In this document: positions 5,884 through 14,161 of the stretch, in pieces | Layout of the letters: every line of letters starts with the position of its first letter | Numbering within the stretch: the first letter of the stretch is position 1 | Virus record (IMG/VR): IMGVR_UViG_3300011188_000013 | Location: 1-25,942 of that record | DNA: 25,942 nucleotides | Source: a virus | Strand: one strand, 5' to 3' | Translations under genes and position numbers: made by a program | Notes under the pieces: model-generated | Seen by the model: only the letters and a program-made list of their open reading frames with translations | Told to the model about the DNA's origin: nothing | Databases searched by the model: none

Positions 5884-7093
5884 TACCTCAATACAAGAAA
5901 ATAAACTGCAAATACTTAAATTAGTAATAGAATCATTTGATGGCAAAAAGAAAATTGATGTGTCTCCTTGGTATCTTGGATTAATCCTAAATGAAGATAT
6001 TTACTCTTATTTTGTTACTGGTGGTATTATAATAGCAGAAACAGTTGGTCTAATTTCATCATTACCTATAATGGGCGAAGAATTTGTTAGAATAACTTTT
6101 CGACAAGAAGGTTTCGAAGAAATACATGAGCGAGTTTACTTTATTTCATCAATAACAAATCGCCAGAAAGAGGCTCGGAATGTTGACTCGTATATAATAA
6201 ACTTTATAAGTTTTGAATATTTTTCTGGTATAACAAATAGAGTATCTAAATCATTCGTAAATAAATCAGGAAAGGCTATTCTTGAATCTATTACAGCAGA
6301 TATAATTGATAAAAAAGATTTTCAACAGGATAGTGAGGTAATGAACTTAATTATACCTAACATTACCGTAAATAAAGCAATTACTTTTATATTGAAAAGA
6401 TCTTTAAATTCTTCTTCAATACCCGATTTTGTTTTTTATCAGTCAATCATGGACAATAAGTTTAACTTTAAATCCATTTCAGCCCTCAAAGAAAATACAG
6501 AAAACAAAACACTGCTCTATATACCTAGAGAAGACAGTAAGCCTACAGAAGAAAACTGGTCTTATTATACTGTTTTAGAAGAAATAAATAGCGATATTAG
6601 AGATAATACCTCAAACTATGTTTCCGGTACTTACGGGCAAGTAGAACATTATATCGAAAGTAAATCTAAAAAATCTGTGGTGTCTTTATTTGACATGAAA
6701 GAAAAAAGAGATAATTTTTCTAGACTAAATAACCATAATACATATACAGATTCTTGGGCGGAATCGTTGACTTCTCCTTTATCTAAATATACAATAACCA
6801 CAATGGGCCAAAAAGATAACAAGCAATCTTGGGCCGATAAGAGACAAATGGTCCAAAGTATTCTTGAATCTCATATAGTTACGGTAAAAACTATCGGGTA
6901 TTTACATTATAAAGTCGGTGAAACTATTTACTATAATCGACAAGCAACAAATGTAGAAATGGGTTCAGATGAGTATTCAGTGGACAAATACCTCACAGGA
7001 AAGTATTTAATTGCTGCGGTAAAACACGAAATAACTCCATTAACATTTCACACATATCTAAGACTAGTAAAGGATTCAAATGAGACCGTATAA
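5876..7093 (+). CDS. gp27: Baseplate central hub protein, gp27-like
   Basis: The protein has 405 residues (T4 gp27 has 391). It opens with an LQILKLVIESFDGKKKIDVSPW strand, then GGIIIAETVGLISSLPIMGEEFVRITF, the start of the tube-like hub domain shared by gp27, Mu gp44 and VgrG. The C-terminus has KTIGYLHYKVGETIYY and KYLIAAVKHEITPLTFHTYLRLVKDS, typical of this hub family. The trimer forms the ring that holds gp5 and connects to the tail tube. It is overlapped by gp53 (8 nt) and itself overlaps gp5 (14 nt). Identification rests on order (53-27-5) and these motifs. Confidence 0.8.
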   Translation: MSDTSIQENKLQILKLVIESFDGKKKIDVSPWYLGLILNEDIYSYFVTGGIIIAETVGLISSLPIMGEEFVRITFRQEGFEEIHERVYFISSITNRQKEARNVDSYIINFISFEYFSGITNRVSKSFVNKSGKAILESITADIIDKKDFQQDSEVMNLIIPNITVNKAITFILKRSLNSSSIPDFVFYQSIMDNKFNFKSISALKENTENKTLLYIPREDSKPTEENWSYYTVLEEINSDIRDNTSNYVSGTYGQVEHYIESKSKKSVVSLFDMKEKRDNFSRLNNHNTYTDSWAESLTSPLSKYTITTMGQKDNKQSWADKRQMVQSILESHIVTVKTIGYLHYKVGETIYYNRQATNVEMGSDEYSVDKYLTGKYLIAAVKHEITPLTFHTYLRLVKDSNETV

Positions 7094-8282
7094 CAATATT
7101 TTTTTTCATGGCGTAGTAGAGGACCGAAATGATCCGGAGTTATTAGGTAGAATTAAAGTTCGTTTTTTTGGTGTACATTCCCCAGATAAGCAAGATATAC
7201 CAACCGAAGATTTAGTATGGGCTACTGTTTTATATCACGGTAACCAGGTTTTTCCTCTATATGAAGGTACTTGGGTTGTCGGTTATTTCGAAGACGAAGA
7301 TTTACAATATCCCGTAATTTTAGGAAAAACTTTAGGGAATCATACCGAAAAACCTTCATCTGATACGGGATTTTCCGATGATGGAAAAAGTATAAATGAT
7401 AGACCAAAAGAAATATCTTCGAGAACCATAAACGAAGACGGTACTGGAAGTACATTCAGCGAAGAAAGGCCTGCAAGGTACCCGAAATATGTAGGAGAAT
7501 CCGAAATATCTAGATTGGCTAGAAATGAAAAAATTGAAGAAACTATAGTCGAACACAAAAAAAACACCATAGCACTAGAAATTCCAACAGCAGCAGCAGA
7601 AGTTGGAGCTATAGGAACAGCATGGAATGAAATAGAAACTCCTTATAATTCTAAATATCCTTATAATCATGTTAGGGAATATGAGTCGGGCCATGTTTTA
7701 GAAGTAGATGATACTCCAGATGCTGAAAGAATACACGAATTTCACCGCTCAGGTACATTTAAAGAAATTCATCCCGATGGTTCATTAATATCTAAAACAG
7801 TAAATGATAAAACAGATATTACAATAAAAGATAAAAAAACTGTTGTATATGGTAATAATTTTTCTTATATCCAGGGATCACAGAATTTATTGACTACAGG
7901 AAAAACTAATAAGCAATATAATGATGATTATTTAGTTATATTTGATACAAATAGTTCTACGAAAATAGGTGGTAATAAAACCGAATATATTTCTGGTAAC
8001 TTTGGATTAGCTGCACCTGAAATTACATTAGCAGGAAAAGTTCATTTAGGAGCCACGAGTGTTTCGGAGACTGGCGTTGGTACACATACGAGTGAAGAAC
8101 CTGTAGTAATGGGCGATAAATTAGTTGTATTTTTAGATTCTTTATTGACTTATATAGATTCACATATACACCCAACACCCGTAGGACCTAGCGGACCTCC
8201 TATAATTCCAGTAAGTACATCAACAGTACCTATAAAGCAAGAATTATCCCAATTATTATCTGAAATAGTAAGTACTCAATGA
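7080..8282 (+). CDS. gp5: Baseplate spike protein gp5, lysozyme-less form
   Basis: The protein has 400 residues against 575 in T4. Residues 1-85 are the gp5 N-terminal OB fold (HGVVEDRNDPELLGRIKVRF, then DLVWATVLYH, EGTWVVGYFEDED and YPVILGK). T4's lysozyme domain is absent; residues 86-190 are instead a polar linker rich in Glu, Ser and Thr. Residues 195-330 resemble the VgrG/gp5 C-terminal spike (ESGHVLEVDDTP, RIHEFHRSGTFKEIHPDGS), with short repeating strands as in a triple-stranded beta-helix. The tail end has SHIHPTPVGPSGPP. The trimer should form the membrane-piercing needle on gp27. Loss of the lysozyme domain is common in marine relatives. Wall digestion may be done by the tape-measure C-terminus or another virion enzyme. 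Confidence 0.88.
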   Translation: MRPYNNIFFHGVVEDRNDPELLGRIKVRFFGVHSPDKQDIPTEDLVWATVLYHGNQVFPLYEGTWVVGYFEDEDLQYPVILGKTLGNHTEKPSSDTGFSDDGKSINDRPKEISSRTINEDGTGSTFSEERPARYPKYVGESEISRLARNEKIEETIVEHKKNTIALEIPTAAAEVGAIGTAWNEIETPYNSKYPYNHVREYESGHVLEVDDTPDAERIHEFHRSGTFKEIHPDGSLISKTVNDKTDITIKDKKTVVYGNNFSYIQGSQNLLTTGKTNKQYNDDYLVIFDTNSSTKIGGNKTEYISGNFGLAAPEITLAGKVHLGATSVSETGVGTHTSEEPVVMGDKLVVFLDSLLTYIDSHIHPTPVGPSGPPIIPVSTSTVPIKQELSQLLSEIVSTQ

Positions 8283-8836
8283 TTAGTTATTTACCAAATC
8301 CAGTGGTTCCAAGCTTCGGTATTATGGTCGAAGCGTATTTAGAAAAAGCACGGAATTATTCTTTCACAGGACCTGCTGATGTTGCTGGTACAATAGGAAG
8401 TAAATACCATGAATGTATAGTTGGCGGTGGCGATCCTTTACTGAATCCCATTATAACTGGAAATTTAGGTGGGCTAATAGCAGGATTAACTTCAGCGTTT
8501 ACTGGTAATAAATCAAACTCGGAGTTCGAAGGTTTATTAACTGGTTCCTTTAATGCTTATTGGGCATCTGTTGTTTCTGCTGGCTTTTTATTCCCTCATG
8601 CACCAACAGTATCCGGTATCAGTAATATAGTTGTAGCACCGCTTGTGAGTTTGATTGGTGTGGTTGATGTAGAAGAAGGAATACCACCATATCCAGATTT
8701 TCCATTTTTTCCTAACACTATGGCATCAATCCTACATAGTCATTGTCTTGCAATAACTGGAACTTATACTGGATTAGTTCCAGGTACACCACCAGTACCT
8801 ACTCCGGTACCTTGGGCCGTATATACACCTTTATAA
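8279..8836 (+). CDS. Unidentified 185-aa protein coupled to gp5 (possible spike-tip or hub accessory)
   Basis: I do not recognise a family. The protein has 185 residues and its ATG overlaps the gp5 TGA (ATGA), so it is made together with the spike. It is rich in Gly, Pro, Ala and Val. An N-terminal helix-like part (VEAYLEKARNYSFTGPADVAG) is followed by a Gly-rich middle (IVGGGDPLLNPIITGNLGGL) and by GSFNAYWASVVSAGFLFPHAP. A MASILHSHCLAITG segment has clustered His and Cys, and the end is Pro-rich (GTPPVPTPVPWAVYTPL). No signal peptide is seen. T4 caps its spike with a PAAR protein, gp5.4, encoded elsewhere. A gene fused by overlap to gp5 with a His/Cys cluster could do a similar job, but no PAAR motif is visible. 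Confidence 0.82.
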   Translation: MISYLPNPVVPSFGIMVEAYLEKARNYSFTGPADVAGTIGSKYHECIVGGGDPLLNPIITGNLGGLIAGLTSAFTGNKSNSEFEGLLTGSFNAYWASVVSAGFLFPHAPTVSGISNIVVAPLVSLIGVVDVEEGIPPYPDFPFFPNTMASILHSHCLAITGTYTGLVPGTPPVPTPVPWAVYTPL

Positions 8837-8839
8837 ATA
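8832..8839 (+). promoter_or_regulatory. T4-type late promoter TATAAATA before gp25
   Basis: A perfect octamer contains the TAA stop of the preceding gene (8834-8836). Five bases (CTTGT) separate it from the gp25 ATG at 8845. With the octamer at -13 to -6, +1 is the A of that ATG, predicting a leaderless gp25 mRNA. Confidence 0.6.
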
Positions 8840-8844
8840 CTTGT

Positions 8845-9231
8845 ATGAATATTACACAATACAGAGATTTAGATTTTAATTTTAGGCCTCATCCTGTAAC
8901 TAAGGATTTAGCTATAATTAAAAATGAAAATGCCGTTAAAAAATCGGTATCAAACCTACTAAGAACTAGGTTTTTTGATAGAGCATTTAGACCCGAACTA
9001 GGTTCGGGAATTTATAATGCTCTATTTACACAGTCCGGTATAATGGCAGAAAAGGTAATAATAGCAGAAGTGCAGCAAGTTCTGTTAAAATACGAGCCGA
9101 GAATTATTATAAACGAAATAAAGATACGTGAATTATCAAGCGAATTGGGCTATAAGGTATCTGTTACCTTTTCCCTTATAAATAATTTTAATGATATAAC
9201 TGTAGAAGTATTACTTAAACAAATTACCTAA
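8845..9231 (+). CDS. gp25: Baseplate wedge subunit gp25
   Basis: The protein has 128 residues (T4 gp25 has 132). It contains the conserved core of the gp25/lysozyme-like wedge family, including FDRAFRPELGSGIYNALF and the EPR motif at residues 84-86 (KYEPRIIINEIKI), which anchors sheath contacts in related contractile machines. An in-frame ATG at 8743 lies inside the previous gene and would add an unrelated Cys/Tyr-rich stretch. The 8845 ATG gives the normal family N-terminus (MNITQYRDLDFNFRPHP) and sits next to a late promoter. gp25 forms the inner wedge core with gp6 and gp53. Its stop overlaps the gp6 start (TAATG). Confidence 0.93.
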   Translation: MNITQYRDLDFNFRPHPVTKDLAIIKNENAVKKSVSNLLRTRFFDRAFRPELGSGIYNALFTQSGIMAEKVIIAEVQQVLLKYEPRIIINEIKIRELSSELGYKVSVTFSLINNFNDITVEVLLKQIT

Positions 9232-11030
9232 TGGCAAATAATTCAATCTCAGGAATTTCTTTAGAAGAAATAAAACAGAATCTAATTACGTTTTTAGAAA
9301 CTAAAACAGAATTCGATGGCTTTGACTTCGAAGGATCTAATATGTCTATACTATTAGACCTATTATCTTATAATACATACTATCAGCAATTTTATGTGAA
9401 TATGCTTTCGAGTGAAATGTTTTTAGAAACATCACAACTTAGAAATTCTGTGGTCAACCATGCAAAAAAATTAGGCTATTTACCCACATCAAAGAGAGGG
9501 TCCATAGCAAGAATAAAAATCTCGATAACTGATACAACAAGCCCACAAAGCATAGTACTACCAAAATATACCAAATTAAAGACAGAATTTAACGGTATTA
9601 CTTATCCTTATTTTACAACTGATTCTTTTATACTATCAAATATACCTGGAACTAATAGGTATGAATCGGAAAATATATTTATAAAACAAGGAAAACTATT
9701 TAATCATACATTTAATTCAGTAAATGATATAATTTTACCTAATTCCGATGTAGACACTGAAACCATATCAGTTAAAGTTTTTGAAAATAATTCTGATACA
9801 GTCGGTTCCATATTTACAAAAGCATCGGATTTAATGAATGTTAATTCTACATCAAATGTCTATTTCATAAATGAAACTGATAATTTAAAGTATAGTATAA
9901 CATTTGGCGATGGTGTTTTAGGTGCCTCAGTATCAGCGCCTAATATAGTGGAGATACGATATGCAACATCTTTTGGTTCAGACTCGAATGGTGCTAATAT
10001 TTTTACGCTGACCGAAGATATAGGCTATAATACTTTTACTATAACTACATTAGATAATGCAGCAACAGGTTCCGATATTGAAAGTATGGAATCTATTAAG
10101 TATTTTTCGCCTAAGATGTATCAATCGCAAAACAGATTAGTAACAGCAAAAGATTATGCGTCAGCAATACAAAAGGAATTTCCTAATTTTAACAGTATTA
10201 AAGCATGGGGTGGCGATGAAAATGAACCGCCAGCATACGGCAAAGTTTTCATCTCTATAAAAACCGCTGAAAATAGTATATTATCTAATTCGGTAAAGCA
10301 GTTAATAATCAAAAGACTTTTGGACGCTAAAGGTATTGTTTCTATTACGGCTGAAATAGTGGACCCAGAATTTATATACATCAACATAAATTCAGAAGTA
10401 AAATATAATCCAAAAAATTCTAGTAAATCTTTGGCCGAGATAAAACAAGGAATCACCGATGTAATTTCTACTTTCTCTAGTAATACACTAGAAAAATTCG
10501 ATGAAAATTTTCAATATTCTAGGCTTTTAGCTTTAATAGATAACGCAGATCCTTCTATAAGTAATTCAACATTCTCATATACCTTAAGCAAAAGAATAAT
10601 CCCTAGACTAAACACATTTCAGTCTATAAATGTAAACTTCAATAATTCAATATACAGACCAAATATAAATTATGATGGTTCTATTAATTCTAGTAAATTT
10701 ACCTATGATGGGTTTTCTGACTGTTATTTGACAGACCAGGATGGTAGATTAAAAATAATAAGAAAATCTATCAACAGCATATTTATACTAAATGATAATG
10801 TAGGTACGATAGATTACACAACTGGTAAACTAACTATAAATAGTTTGTATATTACCCAGTTTCAAGGAGATTATTTAGAAATTACTGTTCAGCCAGGAAC
10901 ATCAGATGCTGAATCTAAAAACAATCAGATTTTGCTTATTAATGATGATACTTTATCTGTAAACCTAATAGATATTAATTTTCCATTAATTAACGAAAGA
11001 AATATAGCACCAATATATTCCAACCTATGA
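9231..11030 (+). CDS. gp6: Baseplate wedge subunit gp6
   Basis: The protein has 599 residues (T4 gp6 has 660). The N-terminus carries FDFEGSNMSILLDLLSYNTY followed by YVNMLSSEMFLETSQLRNSV and KKLGYLPTS, the strongest gp6 signature. A central FGDGVLGASVS (about residue 224) and the baseplate J-like block KYFSPKMYQSQNRLVTAKDY followed by AIQKEFPNFNSIKAWGGDEN (about 290-330) follow. gp6 dimers form the continuous ring that links the six wedges and moves when the baseplate opens. Start overlaps the gp25 stop; the stop overlaps the next ATG (ATGATAG). Confidence 0.93.
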   Translation: MANNSISGISLEEIKQNLITFLETKTEFDGFDFEGSNMSILLDLLSYNTYYQQFYVNMLSSEMFLETSQLRNSVVNHAKKLGYLPTSKRGSIARIKISITDTTSPQSIVLPKYTKLKTEFNGITYPYFTTDSFILSNIPGTNRYESENIFIKQGKLFNHTFNSVNDIILPNSDVDTETISVKVFENNSDTVGSIFTKASDLMNVNSTSNVYFINETDNLKYSITFGDGVLGASVSAPNIVEIRYATSFGSDSNGANIFTLTEDIGYNTFTITTLDNAATGSDIESMESIKYFSPKMYQSQNRLVTAKDYASAIQKEFPNFNSIKAWGGDENEPPAYGKVFISIKTAENSILSNSVKQLIIKRLLDAKGIVSITAEIVDPEFIYININSEVKYNPKNSSKSLAEIKQGITDVISTFSSNTLEKFDENFQYSRLLALIDNADPSISNSTFSYTLSKRIIPRLNTFQSINVNFNNSIYRPNINYDGSINSSKFTYDGFSDCYLTDQDGRLKIIRKSINSIFILNDNVGTIDYTTGKLTINSLYITQFQGDYLEITVQPGTSDAESKNNQILLINDDTLSVNLIDINFPLINERNIAPIYSNL

Positions 11031-12472
11031 TAGATTTTACCGATAAAAAAATATCTGACTATATTAAAAGTCAATTACCGGAATTTGTTTCTGTCGAGAA
11101 TGAAACCTTCGTGGCGTTCATTAAGGCTTATTATGAGTTTATGGAAAACCAGGCAAATGTATTGGATATTTCTCGAAATTTAGCAAATTATCAAGATATA
11201 ACAAGAACTATAGATAGGTTTGTTGATTATTTTCTAAAAGAAATTGCTGATGGTATACCCAAAGAAATTGCTAGCGATAAGCTAAAATTAGCAATGTATG
11301 CAAAACAGCTATATAAATCCAAAGGTACTGAAGAATCATTCAAGTTCTTTTTCCGTTTAATTTATAACGAAGATATAGAACTTTATTATCCCAAAAACGA
11401 TATTTTAAAGTTGTCTGATGGTGTTTGGATAAAAAATAAAATTATAAGGGTTTTAACTGATTCGAGATTATTTGATTCATTAGGACAAACTATTTCAGGT
11501 AGAAGAAGTTTAGCAACTGCGGTAATTGATAACGTATTAGTCCAAAAAATAGGTAATTTGGTTATAGCAGATATAACACTTATTAATATTTTAGGTAATT
11601 TTGAATTAGGCGAAACACTTGATTCTAAAACCGAAGACGGAGAAATTTTCCAGATTATTCCTATGAATATAGTTTCCTCTATTGACGTAACTTCTGGTGG
11701 TCTTGGTTATACAACATCTGATGAAATTACGATAACAGATAATACTAATAATGGTCAATCAGCCATAGCACGTATAACTTCTGTTTCTTCTTTAGGTGCT
11801 ATACGAAAAATAGAAATGATTAATCCTGGTGTAAACTATCCTATAGGAACCCAGGTAACACTACCGACGGGTGGAACTATAACTCAGGCTGCAGATTTAG
11901 TTCTAAATATTGGATATGTTGCTGAAACCATAGGTTCATATCAAGACACTAGAGGGCATTTAAGTTCTAATAAATATATTCAAGATTCTTTTTTTTATCA
12001 GGATTATTCTTATGTTATACGATCTGGGTTGGAAGTAAATACATATCGAAAACTAATAAAAAAACTCATACACCCATCAGGATTAATTCTTTTTGGTCAG
12101 GTATTGATACAGAAACTAATTAATATTTTTACTCTGTTTGATGCTGAAACGAATACTATAGTTAGGTACTTCAATCAGGTTTTGGATTATACCGACAATG
12201 ATGTAGTTTCCTTTGTTCAGTTAACGACACCTGTAAGATCTTATGTTACTATAAGCCAAAGTACTTCTGTTAATTCTTTCACACAAATTTCAGCTTTGAG
12301 TAGACAGGTAAGCATGGCCGGTCTTATAAGTGACTATGAGGATATAACACTTGCTGACGCTAGTAACCTTTCATTTGGACTTTTCATAACTAGACCTGAT
12401 GTTTCAATTTATGCGTATCTTGGTTCTACTGATCTGGCAGTAGTAACAGATACCGATAGAAGTACTATATAA
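11027..12472 (+). CDS. Baseplate wedge protein in the gp7 position
   Basis: The protein has 481 residues. The N-terminal 130 residues (SQLPEFVSVENETFVAFIKAY, DISRNLANYQDI, YAKQLYKSKGTEESFKFFFR, IYNEDIELYYP) match a block I associate with baseplate proteins of many marine myoviruses. It lies between gp6 and gp8, exactly where T4 has gp7, but is under half the length of T4 gp7 (1032 residues) and I cannot show homology. Residues about 164-290 carry two small repeated modules: LGNFELGETLDS, then SGGLGYTTSDEITIT and NPGVNYPIGTQVTLP, also found in gp8, gp14 and the 1805-aa protein. A gp7-like wedge role is inferred from place. Its TAA lies within a late promoter octamer. Confidence 0.75.
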   Translation: MIDFTDKKISDYIKSQLPEFVSVENETFVAFIKAYYEFMENQANVLDISRNLANYQDITRTIDRFVDYFLKEIADGIPKEIASDKLKLAMYAKQLYKSKGTEESFKFFFRLIYNEDIELYYPKNDILKLSDGVWIKNKIIRVLTDSRLFDSLGQTISGRRSLATAVIDNVLVQKIGNLVIADITLINILGNFELGETLDSKTEDGEIFQIIPMNIVSSIDVTSGGLGYTTSDEITITDNTNNGQSAIARITSVSSLGAIRKIEMINPGVNYPIGTQVTLPTGGTITQAADLVLNIGYVAETIGSYQDTRGHLSSNKYIQDSFFYQDYSYVIRSGLEVNTYRKLIKKLIHPSGLILFGQVLIQKLINIFTLFDAETNTIVRYFNQVLDYTDNDVVSFVQLTTPVRSYVTISQSTSVNSFTQISALSRQVSMAGLISDYEDITLADASNLSFGLFITRPDVSIYAYLGSTDLAVVTDTDRSTI

Positions 12473-12475
12473 ATA
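12468..12475 (+). promoter_or_regulatory. T4-type late promoter TATAAATA before gp8
   Basis: A perfect octamer contains the TAA stop of the preceding gene (12470-12472). The predicted +1 is 12481, giving a 20-nt A-rich leader (AATTACAAAAAAACAATTCA) without a Shine-Dalgarno sequence before the ATG at 12501. Confidence 0.65.
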
Positions 12476-12500
12476 TTTAAAATTACAAAAAAACAATTCA

Positions 12501-14066
12501 ATGGCAGCAATAATTACTAAAAAGTTTAGAATTCATAATTCCAAACAACTAATAGAAGCATTTTCAGAAGCAGAAAGCGATAAAATTTATCTCTTTATCG
12601 GTAAAGTTAGTAACTGGCCTGATGAAGCTACAGCGCCAACACCCACAGATTCGGTAATTGTTACTGATTATTCTCAATGGGATGATATGATAGCTGCTAA
12701 AAGAATAGGTTCGACTGACGTTTCACACGTAATACCCAGAAAAAACTGGACAACAGGAACCGCTTATGCACAATACGATGCCGAAGCTACAAATTTATAT
12801 TCTACTGATTTTTATGTAATGAATAGTAACTTTTACGTCTATAAAGTAATATCAAATAATAACGGTGCTAATTCTACTGTAGAACCTATTGGTTCTTCTA
12901 CATCAGTTTTTGAAACCGCCGATGGTTACCTTTGGAAATTTATGTACGAAATTTCTGGTGCTAAGGCGCTTAAATTTATAACTCCAGCATATATTCCAGT
13001 TCAAACATTATCTACATCCGATGGTTCTAGCCAATGGGGCGTACAGACCGCTGCCGTTGATGGTTCAATCGAAAATATAGATATTATCAATGGTGGTTCT
13101 GGTTATAATCAGGTACTAAGTGCAGATGTTGCTACTTCTACTAATGCTAACACATTTAATATTTCTGTATCTGCTTCATCTGCTTCAGCAAATACCGATT
13201 TTTATGTGGGTGCTTCTGTATATGTAAATAGTGGAACTGGTGTTGGTCAATTGGGTACAATTTTGTCTTATACCGTAACCGGTAATAATGGTGTTATCGT
13301 ATTAACAGAAAATCTAAATACTTCGCTGATTGCGAATGATTCAACTATTAAAATTTCACCGAGAGTTCAAATTGTTAGTCCATATACAGTTACACCACTT
13401 ACTGCATATTCGGTTGTTACTAGTGGTGCTATTTCTAAAATACAGATATTGAATAATGGTGCTAGTTACGTAAAGGCTACTGCTACGATACCAATAGCGG
13501 CTGCTGCTATAGCCGCGGGTGCTGCTGGTTCAAACGCAGATATAAAACCAATAATTTCTCCTATAGGAGGACATGGATCTGATGCTACATTAGAACTTGG
13601 AGGATGGAACATAATGTTGAATTCTCGATTGGAATATGCAGAATCTGGCGATTTTACAATAGCAAATGATTTTCGTAAAATAGGTTTATTAAAAAACCCA
13701 TTATTGAGCAATTCAGCTATAGCAACTGCTGTAACTTATGATTTTTCTACCACTATTGAATATAATAATACCAATTCTGCTTTTGTAGTGGATGAGGTAA
13801 TTACTGGCGCTACTTCTGGTGCCACGGCAACAATTGTTGATGTAAACAGTAGCGATACGGAATTAAGAATCATAAATGTTTTGGGAGAATTCTCGAACGG
13901 CGAAACCATCCAAGGCGGTACATCAAGTGCCCAGGACACAATAACGGGAATAACAGCACCATTGCTTAAAAAATATTCTGGGGATGTTCTATATGTTGAT
14001 AATAGAACAAAAATTGTTAGAGGCTTTGACCAGGTTGAAGATATAAAACTTGTTATACAGTTTTAA
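12501..14066 (+). CDS. gp8: Baseplate wedge subunit gp8, enlarged
   Basis: The protein has 521 residues against 334 in T4. The ends match T4 gp8 well. The first 170 residues include ITKKFRIHNSKQLIEAF, KIYLFIGKVSNWPDE, TPTDSV, HVIPRKNW and DGYLWKFMYEI. The C-terminus is GDVLYVDNRTKIVRGFDQVE followed by DIKLVIQF. Extra length comes from inserted modules: INGGSGYNQV (about 190) and LNNGASYVKA (about 312) of the GGxGY type, an Ala-rich IPIAAAAIAAGAAGS (about 330), and GATSGATATIVDV with LGEFSNGETIQG (about 430-470). In T4, the gp8 dimer sits on the outer wedge and binds gp10. The insertions are probably surface decoration. The gene ends just before a terminator. Confidence 0.88.
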   Translation: MAAIITKKFRIHNSKQLIEAFSEAESDKIYLFIGKVSNWPDEATAPTPTDSVIVTDYSQWDDMIAAKRIGSTDVSHVIPRKNWTTGTAYAQYDAEATNLYSTDFYVMNSNFYVYKVISNNNGANSTVEPIGSSTSVFETADGYLWKFMYEISGAKALKFITPAYIPVQTLSTSDGSSQWGVQTAAVDGSIENIDIINGGSGYNQVLSADVATSTNANTFNISVSASSASANTDFYVGASVYVNSGTGVGQLGTILSYTVTGNNGVIVLTENLNTSLIANDSTIKISPRVQIVSPYTVTPLTAYSVVTSGAISKIQILNNGASYVKATATIPIAAAAIAAGAAGSNADIKPIISPIGGHGSDATLELGGWNIMLNSRLEYAESGDFTIANDFRKIGLLKNPLLSNSAIATAVTYDFSTTIEYNNTNSAFVVDEVITGATSGATATIVDVNSSDTELRIINVLGEFSNGETIQGGTSSAQDTITGITAPLLKKYSGDVLYVDNRTKIVRGFDQVEDIKLVIQF

Positions 14067-14082
14067 AATTATAAAACGAATC

Positions 14083-14120
14083 AAAATAGCAGGACAATTT
14101 GTTCTGCTATTTTTGTTTTA
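14083..14120 (+). terminator. Rho-independent terminator after gp8
   Basis: A 13-bp stem (14083-14095 with 14101-14113, one G-U pair) closes a 5-nt AATTT loop and is followed by TGTTTTA, giving a T-rich tail. It lies 17 nt after the gp8 stop and just before a late promoter, so it insulates the baseplate block from the next transcript. Confidence 0.85.
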
Positions 14121-14126
14121 ACTATG

Positions 14127-14134
14127 TATAAATA
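14127..14134 (+). promoter_or_regulatory. T4-type late promoter TATAAATA before the 1805-aa gene
   Basis: A perfect octamer lies in true intergenic space, 28 nt before the ATG at 14162. Predicted +1 is 14140. The leader shares AATTACAAAAA (14150-14160) with the gp8 leader. Confidence 0.75.
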
Positions 14135-14161
14135 CATAAAATTCAAATAAATTACAAAAAG

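Noticed and set aside
8743-8844. Upstream ATG extending gp25 by 34 residues
   Set aside because: It lies inside the preceding gene in another frame. The start at 8845 gives the usual family length.
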